Source of the DNA: Novymonas esmeraldas
Taxonomy: Eukaryota > Euglenozoa > Kinetoplastea > Trypanosomatida > Trypanosomatidae
Direction: 5' to 3'
DNA length: 64,000 bases
Assembly (NCBI GenBank): GCA_019188245.1
Contig: JAECZO010000030.1
Location: forward strand, 1 to 64,000
Under the pieces are notes generated by a model that saw only the letters and a list, made by a program, of their open reading frames with translations, was not told the DNA's origin and did not search any database. Positions 39,901 to 50,700 of the stretch are shown one piece after another. How positions within the stretch are numbered: position 1 is the stretch's first letter; each line of letters begins with the position of its first letter. A program made the translations under genes and the position numbers.

Positions 39901-40514
39901 TGCTGGTTCGAGAACCACACAAAGCGGCGGTGCAGCTCGCCGGTGCGCAGATCAAGGCGCCGGGTGTGGCTCCGCGTGGGTCCACGCGCGGCGCTGATGT
40001 GCTCGCCGCCCAGGAAGGCGTCCACACAGAACGCGTCTGGCGTGCGCAGGCGGTAGCCCTCCTTGGTGGAGATGCCCACCGAGAAGGAGCGCGGGTGCAT
40101 CAGACGCCGCTGCTCGTAGAAGCCGGAGAAGTAGACCCCGCGCTGCGCCGTTGTGCTACTCGCACCGCCACCGCCGCCGCTGCTTGCCGCCCCCGCCGCC
40201 GCGGCTGACACACGCTCCTTGCCCTCGCCGACGCGCTTGTCACCGCTGCGACGACTGTTGTTGTAGACACGCTGGCGGCCGCCGAGGCCCTCGGCCCGCT
40301 CGTGGCGGTTCTGCCCCGCCTCCGTCTCCTCCGCGTGGCCGCGCACGCCGACGAGGCCGTTGCCGAGGGAGAAGAGAGTCTCACTCACTAGCGCCTGATC
40401 GCCTGAGGGAAGTGTGTCCTCCCGAAGCTCCCATCGATCCACCTTGATGGCGGCGTCGGACCGGCGTCCGGCGAAGGCGGTGCGGGCCCCATCCTCCGTC
40501 GCCTTCGTTGCCAT
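36996..40514 (-). CDS. GH65-like glycoside phosphorylase/hydrolase fused to a HAD (beta-PGM-like) domain, both sites altered
   Basis: A 1172-aa protein. Residues about 28-400 are the GH65 N-terminal beta-sandwich (ETLFSLGNGLVGVRGHAEE), broken by Gly/Ser-rich insertions, including one of Gly/Asn near 313-345. The (alpha/alpha)6 barrel covers about 440-830 (VQQWDVDALIVPFLSHTCPQ). HAD follows at about 918-1155 (ELDSVVEDIEGVHYQAW, CVSGSKNARWVINE). GH65 enzymes split alpha-glucobioses such as trehalose, maltose or kojibiose, often to beta-glucose-1-phosphate, which a fused beta-PGM then isomerises. Here the general-acid motif GPDEYH reads GPDTYN (Thr626), and the KQAD phosphate region reads CRIPD. 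The HAD nucleophile motif DxD reads ELD (Glu927). I infer weak or lost catalysis in both halves and perhaps a regulatory or sugar-binding role. The first real ATG is 40514; the codon two before is TTG. Confidence 0.82.
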   Translation of the reverse strand: MATKATEDGARTAFAGRRSDAAIKVDRWELREDTLPSGDQALVSETLFSLGNGLVGVRGHAEETEAGQNRHERAEGLGGRQRVYNNSRRSGDKRVGEGKERVSAAAAGAASSGGGGGASSTTAQRGVYFSGFYEQRRLMHPRSFSVGISTKEGYRLRTPDAFCVDAFLGGEHISAARGPTRSHTRRLDLRTGELHRRFVWFSNQQHREVTIETRRFVSAARKNISVMHYKMSVRNAHNTDVRLISRIFLSAAEYDVETMVTQSNIQDAMSVVLVRTRNSCRHLAIVSVETCASSTASAGMQSFPSMDAVTPTQGGGGNGGGGGGNGGGGGAGGGGGGVSGGGGVDPVFVTSPSGGGPSSNVSPSSPTAASPTTLTPNSRETEWGTETSYTSCISDGVVVEFVKVIGHFGDEDAATEDLLDVATHQTREAAALGYEALLAEHRYVMNDFWDTADVRVEPNADVQGAMRFNILQTYMSASGDSYYCFPTRGLTGDMLLGVQQWDVDALIVPFLSHTCPQKARALLDFRIRTLNEARDIAADLSLPRGALFPYRTVTGEKNPTPYCGAFLFVNAVVVHALREYVAVTNDTSILVQGGADLVFATALVWLHWGTWEKGQFHLRSVSGPDTYNDVADNNFFTNLMAQMHLQWAVQLAVALRQDNPDMWRDIMHRTQMAESDVVAMDHAASKMVLPFDGSHRIHPMDQSFLRKKHWNLTPLKESAEGPLTSLYHPTVVYRHQVCRIPDVLLAIMLAPDKFSLDEAKTDFTFYEAITASDSALRLTIFSVVAAQLRLSDQSMRYFYDSLFVDIDNLIGNSGGGLHCTAAAGSWSSMATGICGLRVVQGVLHFNPALGEEMEEFEFHARHRGCLVRVLVTQRLVTYTLVRAPDGVTGLMLVHAGANRITLRPNHPETVRLFSEVRVFDFDCVVFELDSVVEDIEGVHYQAWTQTLEEHFHQHDFAAFAMTKELYLAYLRHVKPFYGLNEIFKKFNKRPLPSGEPGDTAESNTLYGLCHRKLQLFRSYATTHGMPMREGVLQLISLLRQYGIAVGCVSGSKNARWVINETAKGSSIFDSFLEGKEGEGLGMRWRPEMDYFEACARRMDAATNRAVVVMDGIDGFSKKALERFRMVVDVSPAPEEATLSIPRVLAKSLGDITMETLNDYTVRGGGVNHLREM

Positions 40515-41238
40515 TTCCAAGAGACGCGCAGATCACACACACACGGAGAAGGACGCGGACACGCGGCGCAGTCGGTGGCGGACGGTCCGTCGCGCTCTGG
40601 TGTGTGTGTCTCGCTTCACAAAAGCGCCGCGCACGTGCGACCCGGACGAGGTGGCTGAAGTCCGAGCACAGAAAAGAAAGTGAGTGAGTGAGTGAGTGAG
40701 TGTGAGAGGTGTATAGGTGGACGAGGCAGACGGATGCACACACGACCGTCGCACGCGTAGACGTGTCCGGAGAATGCAGCTGACGCACTGGAACATACGT
40801 GTGTGGGTGGGTGTGGGTGTGTGTGTGGGTGGGTGGGTGTGTGTGTGGGGAGGAGATGACAAACGGACGCGTCGGTCCGCCAGCAGAAGTGCGTCCCCGG
40901 AAGGAGGGGAGTGAGAAGGACAGAGCGCGGCGAGACACAACAGACGCGGTGGAGAGAGAGAGAGGAAGAGCTCATCGCGTTTGTGTGCAGAGGTGGACGA
41001 GCACAACGAGATGGCAAGGGAACGTTGACGCGGCGTAGACACACACACACACACACACACTACCACCACCACCGTCGCTCTCACCGCAGCTGCAGTGTAC
41101 CGCCTCGCTGTGAAGGTACATGTGTGTGTGTGTTGTGTGGCTGAAGAGAACAAGTGACTGTGTTGCCACAGGAAGTATCGGCACAGAATCGAGAAGAGAT
41201 GAGAGAGACACACACACACGCAGGCACACAGAAAGTGC
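40515..41238 (-). other. Intergenic spacer / UTRs between the giant coiled-coil gene and GH65-HAD
   Basis: No gene seen. GTGA tetramer repeat at 40679-40702, GT-rich patch at 40799-40848 and CA run at 41039-41060. A candidate acceptor for GH65-HAD is AG at 40788-40789 below a long C/A/T-rich stretch. Confidence 0.5.
40679..40702. repeat. GTGA tetramer repeat
   Basis: About six copies of the tetramer in the GH65-HAD leader region. Confidence 0.75.
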
Positions 41239-44200
41239 TCAACTTCGTGGCGTCGACGCACCACGACGGGGGGTGCGCGATGCAGCCGATGGTGTTGCGC
41301 GCCGCGCTGGCAGGCGCATCGTGGCGTGGATGCGGTCCCGCAGCACCGTGAAGCGCCGCGCAATGACGTCTTGGTCGGCCTGGTACCGCAGGGCCAGCTC
41401 ACGCGCCTGCTGGTCAAGGTGGACGTCCAGCTCACGCAGGCTCTCCTCGAGCTTGCAGTCCTCCTGCACCTTGAACTGCACCCGCCGGCGCAGCTCCAGG
41501 ACGGTCTCCTCCGCGGCGACCTGCTCCTGCGACAGGTGCTGCACCTCCGCCCTCACGTCTTGCCACTGAGCCGCGAGGGCGCGGAGGTGCTCCTCCTGCC
41601 GCCCAAGCAGCGTCTCCAGACCCTGCAGTATCGCCGCCTGCTCTCGCGCCTCCGCGTCGTCGACCCGCGGCACGGTCGGGTCCCGGTGCCCCGCCACGAC
41701 TGCCGCCGCGGCCGTGGTGGCGGCGGCGGTGGCGTCGGCGATCAGGCACGGCGCCCCGCCGGCGCCGAAGAGCGCCACGTCGACGCGGCCGCCGTGGCCG
41801 TGGATCACCTCCACGAGGGCGTCCATGAAGTCGGGCAGCCGACGGGCTCGGTCGCGGTGCCGCGCAGAGCCGTCCCGCAGCTCCTGCAGCGCCGCCAGCA
41901 AGTCGCGCAGCCACTCCGCGAAGGCGCCGGGGCGCAGCGCCGTGAAGGACACCCGCGCGCACGCCGCCGTGTCACCGAGCACATCCGCGGCCACGTGCGT
42001 GAGAAAGTCCTTTGTGCAGCTGCACTTCGCGTCCACCACGGTGGTCACGAGGCGCAGCGTCGCGGCCACCGTGTCGTCAAAACGTGGCGACGCGGTGCCG
42101 TCCTCGCGCTGCACCGGCGGCGGTGCGTGCGGGGCGCCGCTCATCCCGGTCACGGCGGTGGCGGCGTTACCACCGAAGTGGCCGCGGAGCGCCGCGTACA
42201 CCTCGTGCAGTTCGTCGTGGCTGCGGCGGAGGCGGCCTGCAGCGTCCACCACCGTCTGCACCGCCTGCTGCGTCTCTGCCTCGCTAGGCAGGGCACGCGC
42301 CGTCGTCGCTGACGCCACCGCCTCCCACCCCGTCGCCGTCGCCGTCGCAGCAGCAGCAGTAGCAGAGGGAGTAGCGGCTCTGCCGCGGTCGCCACCACGA
42401 CCAGCAGCGCCGCTGTCTGTGGCGGTGTCGACGAGCAGCGGGAGGAGGTGTTCCTGGAAGGCACGCCACAACGTCGCGAGCGCCGCCGTGGTGCGCGCGT
42501 TGTCCGCCTCGCGGTCGTGCATGTCGCACTTCCACGCCGCCAGCCGCGCCTCCGCGGCGCTGCGAGACTCCGCCGTCGCGGCGAGCGCCTCCACCACGTT
42601 CGCCATCCCATCTAAGCAGCCGGAAGCAGAGTTACTCGTCAACGGTGCCGACTCCGCCGCTCCGAGCACAGTCGACGCGCGGTGGCCGCACTCCGCCCAG
42701 GTATCGTGGACGCGCCGCTCCAGCTCCGACAAGCGCCGCTGCAGCGCCTCGTGCGCCTCCAGCGAGGCCGCAGCAGCCCCCGCCGCCGCATCGCGCTCCT
42801 CCGCAGCCCTGCGCAGCTCGAGCACAAGCCGGTCCACCTCGCCGAGCAGTTCCTTGCCGCGCGTCAGAAGCTGCGCGTTGTCGCCACGCTGACGTGTCAC
42901 AAGCTGCACCGCCGCGTGAGTGACTATGGCGACGTCCTCGAGCGACTCGGCGGCCCCGTCCTGCGAGACCGCCACGGCTGCCACAGCGGCCTTGAGCGGC
43001 CCCGACGACTGCACAAGTGTGTTGACGCGACGCACCAGGTTGCCCTCACGGGTCTCGGCGTCACGCAGCGCCGCCGTCAGCTCTGCCACGCGGGACTGCA
43101 GCGCCGACGACTTTGTCTGAAGCTCCGCCACGATGCTTGTCTGTCGCGCAACATCCGCCACGGTGGCGTGGACGGCGTGCACGGCGGCGGTCCACTGCTC
43201 CTCGCTCACGACACCGTCCGTCCTCGCAGCCGCAGCAGCAGCCGCACCGGCGGAGGCGCCGGGGGTGGAGAGGGCCACGATGACGTCATCGTACGCCTGC
43301 GCCGCACGGGTCCCCACAGCTTTCCAGTGCTGCACCTCGTCCAGCTGGTGCCGCTCATGGCGCCGTACGGTTGCCCGCAGCGCCGCCGCCTCAGCATCGG
43401 CCACGGCGCACCGGTCCTGCAGCGCGGCCGCCGACGCCGCCGCCTCGCCCGCCGCTTCTTCCAAACGGTGCCGCGCCGCCGCATCGTTGGCCGCGTCGCG
43501 TGCGAGCCGCGCCGCCGCCTCCACCAAGCGCGGCAGGCACGCCGACCCATCTGCATCCTCGCGCGACTCTTCGGAGAGCAGATGGCGACGGAGAGCGTCC
43601 ACGAAGCTGCCGATGTGCGTCAGCTGCCCAGTCAGCTCGGTGGACCTCGTCGCCGCCACCTCCATATCACTTCTATGCTGCGCACGCTCACGGTCGCGGT
43701 CGGCCGCGGCGGAGGCCAGCTCAGCACGCAACGCTGCGCATGACGCCACCGCGGCGGCGTGCGCGCGCACAAGCCGGGGGACCAGCTTCGCCTCCTCCAG
43801 AGCGACCGACAGCGCCTCTGGCGGTGCAGGCCGCGCCGACGCGCCGTCCGGCGTGGTAACGGCGCCGCCAGCGAGCTCACGGCGGCACGCGTCTTGTGCG
43901 GCCGTCAGCTCCAACACAGCTGCGACAAGCGGCTCGTGCGTGGAGAGGAGGCGACGCTGTTGGGCCGCCATCTGCGCACTCTGCTCCGACGCGAGCACCT
44001 GGCGGGCAAGCCCCGCCTCGACCAGACACCGCAGGTCTCGCTGCTCCACCGAGTAGAGGGAGCGCACGCGTGACGCCGCCTCACTCGCCTCCAGCGCAGC
44101 CCGCGAGGCGCGCTCCTCCGCCACGACGAGCTCGACATCGCGCACGCGCGCGCGCTCGTGCAGCTTCGGCACCTCCACCGTTCGCAGCCTCACCCGCTCC

Positions 44201-44742
44201 CGCTGCAGCTCGCTCGCCAGCTCACCCAGCGGCAGCGGTGCGCCGTCGTCGTCCAACGGCGGCGTGGCGGCGTGGTGGCGGAGGATGCCGCCCACCTCCC
44301 GCTCCAGCGCCGCCAGCCGCGCGCACTCCTTCGCGTATGCACTGCACTTGTGCAGCACACTCAGCGGTGCCCCGGCTGGCAGGAACGGCGCCGAGTCCGG
44401 CAAGGCAGCGCTTGCCTCCTGCAGCAGCGTGGCGAGGGCAGCGAGCTCATGGTCGCGGTGCTGGACCACCTGCTCGGCTGAGCGCACGCTCATCCGCAGC
44501 CTCGCCACCTCCTCCACCACCCCCGCGACCAGAGCCGGCAGGGTGGCCTCGGTGGTGGACAGACACGCCTGGAGCGCACCTCGTGCGTCTCGCATGAGAG
44601 ACGTCGTCGCTGCCGCGTAGTGGACCACGTTCGCCGCGGTGGAGGCGAGCGCGGTGAGCACCGCCGGCAGCGGCTCCGAGGTGGACGCTACGACGCCGTG
44701 CTGCGCCGCCAGAACACCGAGACCCTCATCTTCAGCAGCAGC
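41239..44742 (-). CDS. Giant coiled-coil protein, C-terminal part (in the -1 frame relative to the N-terminal part)
   Basis: About 1167 codons of helical, Ala/Glu/Arg-rich coiled coil with stretches such as EEVARLRMSVRSAEQVVQHR and LHERARVRDVELVVAEERAS. It ends in a basic, Ser/Pro-rich tail (RLPARRATPSAASRTPRRGA). It has no convincing start of its own: the coding character begins abruptly at about 44742 (AAAEDEGLGVLAAQ), inside the end of the frame above, and there is no spacer, CA repeat or pyrimidine tract as seen between every other gene pair here. It most likely continues the 2.1-thousand-residue coiled-coil protein encoded just upstream, joined by a -1 frame change. A separate gene trans-spliced inside the upstream coding sequence is the less likely reading. 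Confidence 0.65.
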   Translation of the reverse strand, partial: AAAEDEGLGVLAAQHGVVASTSEPLPAVLTALASTAANVVHYAAATTSLMRDARGALQACLSTTEATLPALVAGVVEEVARLRMSVRSAEQVVQHRDHELAALATLLQEASAALPDSAPFLPAGAPLSVLHKCSAYAKECARLAALEREVGGILRHHAATPPLDDDGAPLPLGELASELQRERVRLRTVEVPKLHERARVRDVELVVAEERASRAALEASEAASRVRSLYSVEQRDLRCLVEAGLARQVLASEQSAQMAAQQRRLLSTHEPLVAAVLELTAAQDACRRELAGGAVTTPDGASARPAPPEALSVALEEAKLVPRLVRAHAAAVASCAALRAELASAAADRDRERAQHRSDMEVAATRSTELTGQLTHIGSFVDALRRHLLSEESREDADGSACLPRLVEAAARLARDAANDAAARHRLEEAAGEAAASAAALQDRCAVADAEAAALRATVRRHERHQLDEVQHWKAVGTRAAQAYDDVIVALSTPGASAGAAAAAAARTDGVVSEEQWTAAVHAVHATVADVARQTSIVAELQTKSSALQSRVAELTAALRDAETREGNLVRRVNTLVQSSGPLKAAVAAVAVSQDGAAESLEDVAIVTHAAVQLVTRQRGDNAQLLTRGKELLGEVDRLVLELRRAAEERDAAAGAAAASLEAHEALQRRLSELERRVHDTWAECGHRASTVLGAAESAPLTSNSASGCLDGMANVVEALAATAESRSAAEARLAAWKCDMHDREADNARTTAALATLWRAFQEHLLPLLVDTATDSGAAGRGGDRGRAATPSATAAAATATATGWEAVASATTARALPSEAETQQAVQTVVDAAGRLRRSHDELHEVYAALRGHFGGNAATAVTGMSGAPHAPPPVQREDGTASPRFDDTVAATLRLVTTVVDAKCSCTKDFLTHVAADVLGDTAACARVSFTALRPGAFAEWLRDLLAALQELRDGSARHRDRARRLPDFMDALVEVIHGHGGRVDVALFGAGGAPCLIADATAAATTAAAAVVAGHRDPTVPRVDDAEAREQAAILQGLETLLGRQEEHLRALAAQWQDVRAEVQHLSQEQVAAEETVLELRRRVQFKVQEDCKLEESLRELDVHLDQQARELALRYQADQDVIARRFTVLRDRIHATMRLPARRATPSAASRTPRRGASTPRS

Positions 44743-47700
44743 GCAGTGGCAGCGGCGGCGGACAGCGCGGTGCGCAGTTTGTCTGTCACGGCCACGACGG
44801 CGCTGCGACACTGCTCGCTGGCGCCGGCAGCGTCGCTGGCGCTCGCGCGCCACTCGTCGCGCTCTTCAACGACGGCGTGCACCGCATCGACCAGCAGCCG
44901 TGGAGCGGCGCCCCACCGCCCGGGTGTCCGCGATCCTGCGGCACCGGCCACCCTCCGACCCGCCGCCTCCACCGCCTCCAGCAGGACCTCACGACTCGCG
45001 CCGTCGGTGCACGGGGTGGACACGGGTGCGCCCAGCAGCCGCTCCGCCTCCGAGAGATCCCGACGCAGCTGCGAGACGCATCCAGCGAGACTCACAAGAG
45101 CGGTGCCCGGCAGCACACGAGAGATGCCGGCCACCACCGCACGCAGGTGGTGCAGCTCCAACGCCGTGGGAGACGCCGACGCAGCCCACTCCTGCACCAC
45201 GTCGCGGCGGCGGCGCGCCTCCTTCGCCTCCAGCGACTTCTTCTTGTACTCGAGGCGGTACGCCGCAGCGACCTGCGCCACCTCCTCGAGAGACGCGACG
45301 CGACCCACCGCCGCCAGACACGCACGCACGTCAGCGGCACGCGCCGCCGAGCCCTCCTCCGCTCGGTCCAGGCGGCCCTGCACCTCCGCAGCGCACTCCT
45401 GCGCCGCTGTCAGCTCCGTTCGCACACGCATCAAAGTGTCCTCAGCCTCCACAGCGCGCGACTCGAGTGCTGCACTGTGGAGCCTGGCGTCGTGGATGGC
45501 CACCTCGTGTGCCCGCGCTGCCTCGTGCTGCGCCTGCACGGCGGACCGCCGCTCCTTCTCGAGCGCGGCCTCGAGGATGGCGATGGTGTCGCGGCCCTCC
45601 TGCACTTGCGCCTGCGCCTGCTCCAACCTCTGCGCATACGTCGCCATTACGGCCCGCACCTCGTCGGCCTCCTGCGCAACGCGTGCCGACGCCGACTGCG
45701 CACGAGTGAGCTCGGCTGAGCCGCGTCTGCACGCGTCCACGATAGCGGCGAGGCGGTCCTCCATCACATGCGACGCAGCGTCTCGGTCGGCAGGTGCCAG
45801 GAGTTGACGTGCTAGCGCCACTAGATCGGGCGTGTCGAGCTCCGCGGGATCGAGGTGGAGTTCCGCGCTGCCAGTGGCGGTGCTGATGTCGTTCGCAAAC
45901 TGACAGAACACGCGTGCGACGGTGTCGGCGCGCTGACGCAGGAGAGTCGCACTGGCGTGCAGCGTGGCGAGCTCCTCCCCCGCACCCCTCTGTGCCGCCT
46001 CCACCGCATCACACCGCTGCTGAAGCGCTGCAGCAGCCACGGCGAAGTCGTCCCTCTCACGCGCCGCTTCGGTCGTCTCCCGCCGCTGCTGCTGCCGCTG
46101 CTGCTGCTCGATGCCCTCGAGCTCAACGACGCGGTCACGTGCCGCGGCGGTGAGGGCCACAAGCGCGTCCAGGCCACCCATGGGAGGGGCAGAGCCGCCC
46201 ACGTCGTCTGCCACGAACGACAAGGCGCTGCTCGCTCGATGGACCGCACGAGCGTAGTCGCGCAGCACACCGCTGGCGCGGGACACGGTGCCGCGCAACA
46301 GCGCGTCGGCCTCCTCCACCGTCGACGGTGACGCAATAGACGATGTCAGCGCGGGGACATCGCTGCCGCTCTCGGACAGCGTCGCGTGGAGAGAGCCGCA
46401 GTGAGCACCGACACTGCGAAGTAAAGCACTGCGCTGCTGCGTCACGCTCGACACCTCCGACTCGAGGGACGCGCACCGGCGCAGCTGCGCCAACTCCGCG
46501 CACACTTGCGTGGCGAGTCGGGGCAGCTGTCCCACCACGGCCATCGCCATCGCCGTGTCTTGGGGACGACCATCCCCGACCGCGGCGCCATCCTCGCCCT
46601 GACACGCTGACGCCAGTGTCTGGTAGGTCGCCGAGAGAGAGTTGGTGACGTCCTGCGCCCACGCCACACACTCTGCTGTTGCGCTCGTCATTCCACGGCA
46701 GGCCACACGTAGCCCGCCATCCAGCGAGGCGCCGGCGGGGCGGCGCTGACGTTCATCCTCCGCCTCACCGCCGGGAGTACCGGACACGACCTCTCGCAGC
46801 GCCGCGGCCGCCTCTCGCACACCGACGCTGCTCTCCGCCACCACAGCAGAGAGCGACTCGTGCGCGGCCGCCTGCACCATTCCTTCGGAGACCAGCGACC
46901 GCACCACCTGCGCCGCTCTGCACATGCATCTGATCACACGCTCCTGTGCGGCGGCCGCGTCATCGCCCATCTCCGACGCGGACCCTCGTGAGCCATCCGG
47001 AACGACCTCCTCCAAACTCTCGACAGCCGCCATGAGAGCGGCGTCTCTATACCAAGCACCCTCGCGCCGCACCTCTGACAGCGCCGCGTTCACACGCCTC
47101 AGCTCTGCCAGCCGCTCCTCCACTGCCCACTGCACATCCGACACGGCGACACCCAACGTTGATGCCGCCGTCGTCAACACAGCGACATCCCGCCCAGCCA
47201 TATTCCATATCACAGACTGAAGCACCCCGTCCAGCACCAGCCTCACTCGCGCTTCACTCTCCTCCGCAGACAACTGTAACATCGACCTCTCGCGCTCACC
47301 CCCATCTGCTCGTGTCTCGACGACACGTAGCCGCTCGTCGTGGTCGGCGCGCAGCTCCTCCTGCTCCGCCTGCGCGGCCTGCTCGGTCGCGTCCAGGCGC
47401 TGCTGCAGCTCCCGCACGCGCTCCTCCGCGGCAGCCACATCAGCACGCAGGGCACGCTCGCGCTCCGCAGCGTCCGCAGCAGCGCGCGCCACGAGAGCAC
47501 CAGCGGACTCCGGCGAAGCAGCGTCGACACCCAGCGCCGCAAGCGCGCCAGCAACGCCGTCGGACAGCGCCTGGCGCGCGGCGTCCGTCTCAGCCAGTTG
47601 CTCGTCCGCAGTGCGCAGCCGCTCGTCGTGGTCGGCGCGCAGCTCCTCCTGCTCCGCCTGCGCGGCCTGCTCGGTCGCGTCCAGGCGCTGCTGCAGCTCC

Positions 47701-50700
47701 CGCACGCGCTCCTCCGCGGCAGCCACATCAGCACGCAGGGCACGCTCGCGCTCCGCAGCGTCCGCAGCAGCGCGCGCCACAAGAGCACCAGCGGACTCCG
47801 GCGAAGCAGCGTCGACACCCAGCGCCGCAAGCGCGCCAGCAACGCCGTCGGACAGCGCCTGGCGCGCGGCGTCCGTCTCAGCCAGTTGCTCGTCCGCAGT
47901 GCGCAGCCGCTCGTCGTGGTCGGCGCGCAGCTCCTCCTGCTCCGCCTGCGCGGCCTGCTCGGTCGCGTCCAGGCGCTGCTGCAGCTCCCGCACGCGCTCC
48001 TCCGCGGCAGCCACATCAGCACGCAGGGCACGCTCGCGCTCCGCAGCGTCCGCAGCAGCGCGCGCCACGAGAGCACCAGCGGACTCCGGCGAAGCAGCGT
48101 CGATGCCCAGAGAGGAAAGGGCTGTGGCGGTGTCGTGGCGCAGCTGCTCGTTGCTGCGGTGGAGGTCCATCGTTTCTTGTTGCATAGTGTGCAAAGCGTC
48201 CTCCAAGTGACGTCGGGCAGCGAGCTCGATGTCCAGCTGGGCGGAGCGGCTGTCGAGGTGATCGAGATGCTGCGAGAGGGACACTGCTCCACAACGGTGG
48301 AGGAGGTGACGGTAGTGGCGAGCGTCGTCGGCGACGGTGTGCAGGGTGGCGCAGAGGAGGTCGAGCTCGGCCAGCGCTGGCGGGGACGAGTAGGAAGATC
48401 GGAGTCGACCGAGGTGAGTGTCATCCGACTCCGTGGTGGGATCGTCCTCAGCTGCTGGACTCTCCAGCAGATGCGTGTCTATCATATCCCAGAGCGTGGT
48501 GCACAGCTCGTGCTCGTTCTGGATAAGAGTGACGAGGTCCACAGGTGTGGCGGGTGCGGGTGCTGCGGTGGTGGTGTGGAGGTGGGCGGTCTGCTGCAGC
48601 ACGGCGTGGTGGGCGTGGACGACGGCGGTGACCATCTGGAGGAAGGACCCGTCGGTGGTGGTGGTGGCGGTGAGCGGGACAACAGCGTGCAGCGCCCAGT
48701 CGTAGAAGGCCTGCTGACGCTGCGCGGCGACGGCTGCGTCGAGGGAGGCCTCGGCCGACGTCGCGCACAGCAGAGTCGCCACCTTGTGCAGTGCCTCGAG
48801 ACCGTCGGCGGAGCTCTGCTGGGCAGCTGCAGCCGCGTCGGCACCGCTGGCGACGGCGTCCGTCGGGCTGCGCGTCGGCGCCGCAGTGGACAAGAGCTTC
48901 GCCGCGATCTCGGCCTCCGGTGCCCCGTCAAGCGGAGCGGCACCGGCGGCGGCGGCGGTGGCAGTGGCGGGCAGGATCACGGCGCCGCGGGGGACGGCCG
49001 ACCGAAGCGCCGCCAACTTCACCTGCAGCACTGCCTCGTCCTTCTCCCACGCTGCCTTCGCCGCCAGGAAGTTGCGCTTGAGGTTCTCGATCTCCTCATC
49101 GCGGTCCTGCCGCAGCGCCGCGAGCTCCGTCATCACCTCGTCCAGCGCCTGCTGCTTCTCTCGCGCGGCGCGGCGCTCCTCCTCGAGCGCCTGTATCGCC
49201 TCGAAGTGTGCAGTGGAGACGACGAGCCGCTGCGCCCCCGCGCCCCTCGCGTGCGGCAACGCGGCATGGCGACCGTCACCGGCGCCGGCCGCCCCAGTCG
49301 TTGCAGCAGCAGCGGCGGCGGAGGTCGACGTCGTCTCTGACGCGGACGCCTCGCCACGCAACGCGGAGAGGAAGAAGCGGTGCAGCGACGCGTACTCGCG
49401 GTACTGTGAGCGGACCATGTCCTGTGCCGCGTCGGCGTACGCGATGAGAAGCTCCTCGTACCGGCGGGAGAGATGCTTGGCGTGGCGGCCCGCGTCGAAC
49501 TGCTGCTGCTGCATCCCCTCCAGCTCCATCTCCGCCCTGTTCAGCGCCTTGCGCAGCTCATGCAGCTCCAACGTCGCGCTCGCCGCCGTCGTCGCGGTGG
49601 CGGGGGCCGTTGACGTGTTCCTCTCTGCGAGAGTGGCTCTCAGAGCTGTCACATCCGCCGTGGCGCGTGTGAGCTCGTCCAGCAGCACTGCCACGACTGT
49701 CCTCACGCGCTGAGGAAGCGCCGCGCGCTCTTGGTGGATCGCCTGTTCGCGGCTGGACTCCTCCGCAAAGGCGAGCGTGTTGGCGCGCACCCGTGACGTG
49801 AACTCACGCACCGCTTCGGCGCACGCGCACTCCAGTTCTGCGGCGTCCGCGGCTCTGGCGACGTCCACCGGCGGGGACACCGCCCGCAGCCGCTCCACGT
49901 AGCCGTGCAGCGCGTCAGGGGACATCTGCGCCGGCGACAGCTCCCTCCCCTCCACCATCGCGCCGACCTCGGCCGCCACCGCCTGGAACTGCTCCAGCTC
50001 TACCCGCAGGTGACTCGCCTGCGACCGCATTGCGTCCAGGCGCATCTCCAGCGTGTCCGTCGCGCTGGCAGCCTCGCCAGCGTGGCGCGGCGCACTACGC
50101 GGCGGCGACGGCGATGGCGACTGGTCGAGCGGCGGCGACGGCCCGGCGGCGCCTGCGTCCGTGCTGCCAGCGACGGAGGGGGGGACGACCTTCATCGAGG
50201 GGCGCATGTCCCGCTCCACCGCGTGCAGCACAGCCTCCGCATGGACATCCCAGTCAAGCCCGCCGCTGCAGCCCGGCGGTGCCTCGAAGACGTCGGCGCT
50301 CTTCACCTGCAGCGACGCGTCGGAGAGGTGCGCGAAGTCGTTGAGCAGTGCGACACACCGGTTCCTCCACAGGTCCAGCACGCGGCGGCCGACCGCGCCG
50401 ACAGGGCCGCGCCTCCCCTCTCCATCGCCGTCGCTGTCGTCGCTGGAGGTCGTGTCGTCGTGGTCCGGTGCGCCGCCGGTGGGCGGCTGCGCCTTGAGCG
50501 CCTTCTTGTCGCGGCCCTCGACGACTCCGTCGTGGATGGGGGGACTCTCGTAGAGGTCGATGAACTGCCGCCAAATGGAGAAGTCCCGCTGGTCGTCGGT
50601 GCAGAGCACGACGCGCTCTCGCTTGCCCTGCGCGACGGTGCCGAGGACGGTGTTGTCTCGCAAGAACTCCAGGACGATGTAGTAGTAGGTCGCCGTCAGC

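Noticed and set aside
37446-40208. 920-codon open frame on the plus strand opposite GH65-HAD
   Set aside because: It is antisense to a gene with clear domains. High GC at third positions leaves the opposite frame free of stops; the product is Arg/His/Val-rich without motifs.
44688-44853. Two genuinely overlapping genes at the coiled-coil junction
   Set aside because: Within the overlap only one frame at a time has coding character, and the switch is abrupt, which fits one gene with a frame change better than two overlapping genes.
47340-49340. 666-codon plus-strand open frame with internal repeats opposite the giant coiled-coil gene
   Set aside because: Its repeats are simply the complement of the 288-bp coding repeat; the minus-strand reading gives regular coiled coil.
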